From: Phellopilus nigrolimitatus
Taxonomy: Eukaryota > Basidiomycota > Agaricomycetes > Hymenochaetales > Hymenochaetaceae
Direction of reading: 5' to 3'
NCBI GenBank assembly: GCA_021029095.1
Contig: JAJOHG010000015.1
Coordinates: forward strand, 124,001-188,000
Length of the DNA: 64,000 bases
Part shown: piece after piece, positions 62,934 through 64,000 of the stretch
Layout: each line of letters begins with the position of its first letter
How positions within the stretch are numbered: the first letter of the stretch is position 1
Translations under genes and position numbers: made by a program
Notes under the pieces: model-generated
Told to the model about the DNA's origin: nothing
Seen by the model: the letters and a program-made list of their open reading frames with translations, nothing else
Databases searched by the model: none

Positions 62934-64000
62934 CTACCATGTCGACGGCCCGAACGTCTCACCGGGTGCGAGCGTGGTAAGCGGCGCGCCCATCGCATCG
63001 AGTGTGTTCGACGAAACAGTGTTGCCCCACCACTCAAGCGTAATCCCACCCTTCGGCAGTTGCAGCGAGAAGAAAATCACGATCAGCGCGATCGCAACGC
63101 CCGCGTCGAGCGCCGCAGAGAGGATGTAGTTGTAGCGCATCCACCAGCGGAAGTGGAAGCGGCGCATGAAGAATTGGAAGATCGCGCCGACAGTGAACCA
63201 CGCAGAGTAGTTGATGCCCGTCGCGGGTGGGAGCATGCTGATGCCGGCGAAGATGACGGGCACGTTGACAAAGCGCCAGCTCGACAGCGGGTAACGGCGT
63301 GCGAGGAAGTAGAACGGGATCGGGAGCACCGCACCAATGAGGAAGAAATACAGCAGCGGGTGGTACAAAGAGCCGGCGTTGAACATGCGCGACGGGCCGA
63401 TGCCGCCCCAAACGAGCGCGGCGGTGGCGAAAACAGACGTGCTCGGACAAATGAAATGATCAGCCTGGGTGGGAGAGCACAGATCCGGGATATTCGTGAA
63501 CATCCAGTTCTGCACGGCCACGACCACGAACACCGAAATGATTGTTGCCAGGCACTGTGCCATAAACATTGTGCGAGGGGGAATCTTCATGTAGTGGCCG
63601 AGCTTGAGGTCACCGAGGAACGAGATGGCTTGCGTGAGCGAGATGAAGGAGAAAGTCTTGAAAATCATCATCGCGACGGGCCGGCCAGGGAGCGCGTAAC
63701 CAACGATAAGTTCCGCGAGCACTTGAAGAGCGACAGTTTGGTTCGTGATCGCTTGGATCATGCCGACAGGCACAAGAAATATCAGTGCGACGCCAAGCGC
63801 AAGGACAAGCCCCCACACAGGTAGTTTCGTGTCGAAAACTTCGATGACGATGACCGACAGGATGAACGCGAAGAGCCCGAGCGCGCCGTACCAATAATGC
63901 GGCACCTCCGCATAGGCAGACATCAAGCGCGAGTGTACATCACGGTGCTCCTTGAGCGAGCGACGGAACTGGCGGACAATGTCATGACGGTACCACACTG
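62934..64000 (-). CDS. Oligopeptide transporter (OPT family), C-terminal part
   Basis: At least 354 residues of an OPT-family proton-coupled peptide transporter, open to the right edge, so the N-terminal half lies outside the window. Multiple membrane spans are visible (ALGLFAFILSVIVIEVF, VWGLVLALGVALIFLVP, FFLIGAVLPIPFYFLARRYP, and others). Family blocks include MIQAITNQTVALQVLAELIV, ALPGRPVAMMIFKTFSF, GDLKLGHYMKIPPRTMFMAQ, VWGGIGPSRMF and FHFRWWMRYNYILSAALDAG. The stop is at 62934-62936. This part is a single exon with strong third-position GC. It probably takes up oligopeptides or glutathione at the plasma membrane. Confidence 0.93.
   Translation of the reverse strand, partial: VWYRHDIVRQFRRSLKEHRDVHSRLMSAYAEVPHYWYGALGLFAFILSVIVIEVFDTKLPVWGLVLALGVALIFLVPVGMIQAITNQTVALQVLAELIVGYALPGRPVAMMIFKTFSFISLTQAISFLGDLKLGHYMKIPPRTMFMAQCLATIISVFVVVAVQNWMFTNIPDLCSPTQADHFICPSTSVFATAALVWGGIGPSRMFNAGSLYHPLLYFFLIGAVLPIPFYFLARRYPLSSWRFVNVPVIFAGISMLPPATGINYSAWFTVGAIFQFFMRRFHFRWWMRYNYILSAALDAGVAIALIVIFFSLQLPKGGITLEWWGNTVSSNTLDAMGAPLTTLAPGETFGPSTW

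Noticed and set aside
63060..63824. A 254-codon plus-strand frame opposite the OPT transporter
   Set aside because: It is highly charged (Glu/Arg/His-rich), as expected for the complement of a membrane protein with strong third-position bias.

Overview
This is nuclear DNA of a filamentous basidiomycete, most likely an Agaricomycete. Genes are split by short introns (mostly 45-70 bp, GT-AG, often with a CTAAC- or CTGAC-like branch site), intergenic gaps are short, and both strands carry genes. The content fits: fungal-type NACHT-WD40 (NLR/STAND) genes, a family 32 glycosyltransferase, fungal SDR and ECM4-type GST duplicates, and Q-rich Dhh1. I cannot name the species.

Layout. 1-2,903 (minus): decayed NACHT gene, running off the left edge. 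4.5-7.9 kb (plus): an ALY/REF mRNA export adaptor and the P-body helicase DHH1. 10.5-12.2 kb: a membrane-anchored GT32 glycosyltransferase. 12.67-13.72 kb: a MITE with a second, inverted copy of itself inserted inside it. 14.2-18.1 kb: two tandem short-chain dehydrogenases. 19-28.5 kb (minus): an RRM protein, SEC23 and a GATA-finger protein. 29.8-34.2 kb (plus): a secreted carboxylesterase and a GT25-type protein. 36.2-38.6 kb: a long low-complexity protein. 39.9-45.4 kb (plus): an intact 1,631-residue NACHT protein with about 14-15 WD40 repeats. 45.9-58 kb (minus): a leucine-rich repeat protein, a possible small secreted protein, two ECM4/omega-like GSTs flanking a Ser-rich protein and TFIIE-alpha, then a GET5-like ubiquitin-fold protein. 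58.2-62.3 kb (plus): the complex I subunit NDUFS5, a broken F-box-like gene and the GPI12 deacetylase. The right edge cuts an oligopeptide (OPT) transporter.

How it fits together. Most genes are unrelated housekeeping functions: mRNA export and decay, transcription initiation, COPII transport, tail-anchored protein insertion, GPI synthesis and complex I. The accessory layer is a pair of paralogous NLR-type genes about 37 kb apart, the nested MITE, the SDR tandem pair and the GST pair. The most striking signals are (a) the near absence of CpG in the NACHT/WD40 bodies of both NLR copies, starting at the same exon in each while their 5' exons look normal, and (b) the self-inserted, sequence-identical MITE with both target duplications intact. 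I see no clear tRNA, rRNA, CRISPR or viral gene. All exon joins were made by eye from splice signals and family conservation.
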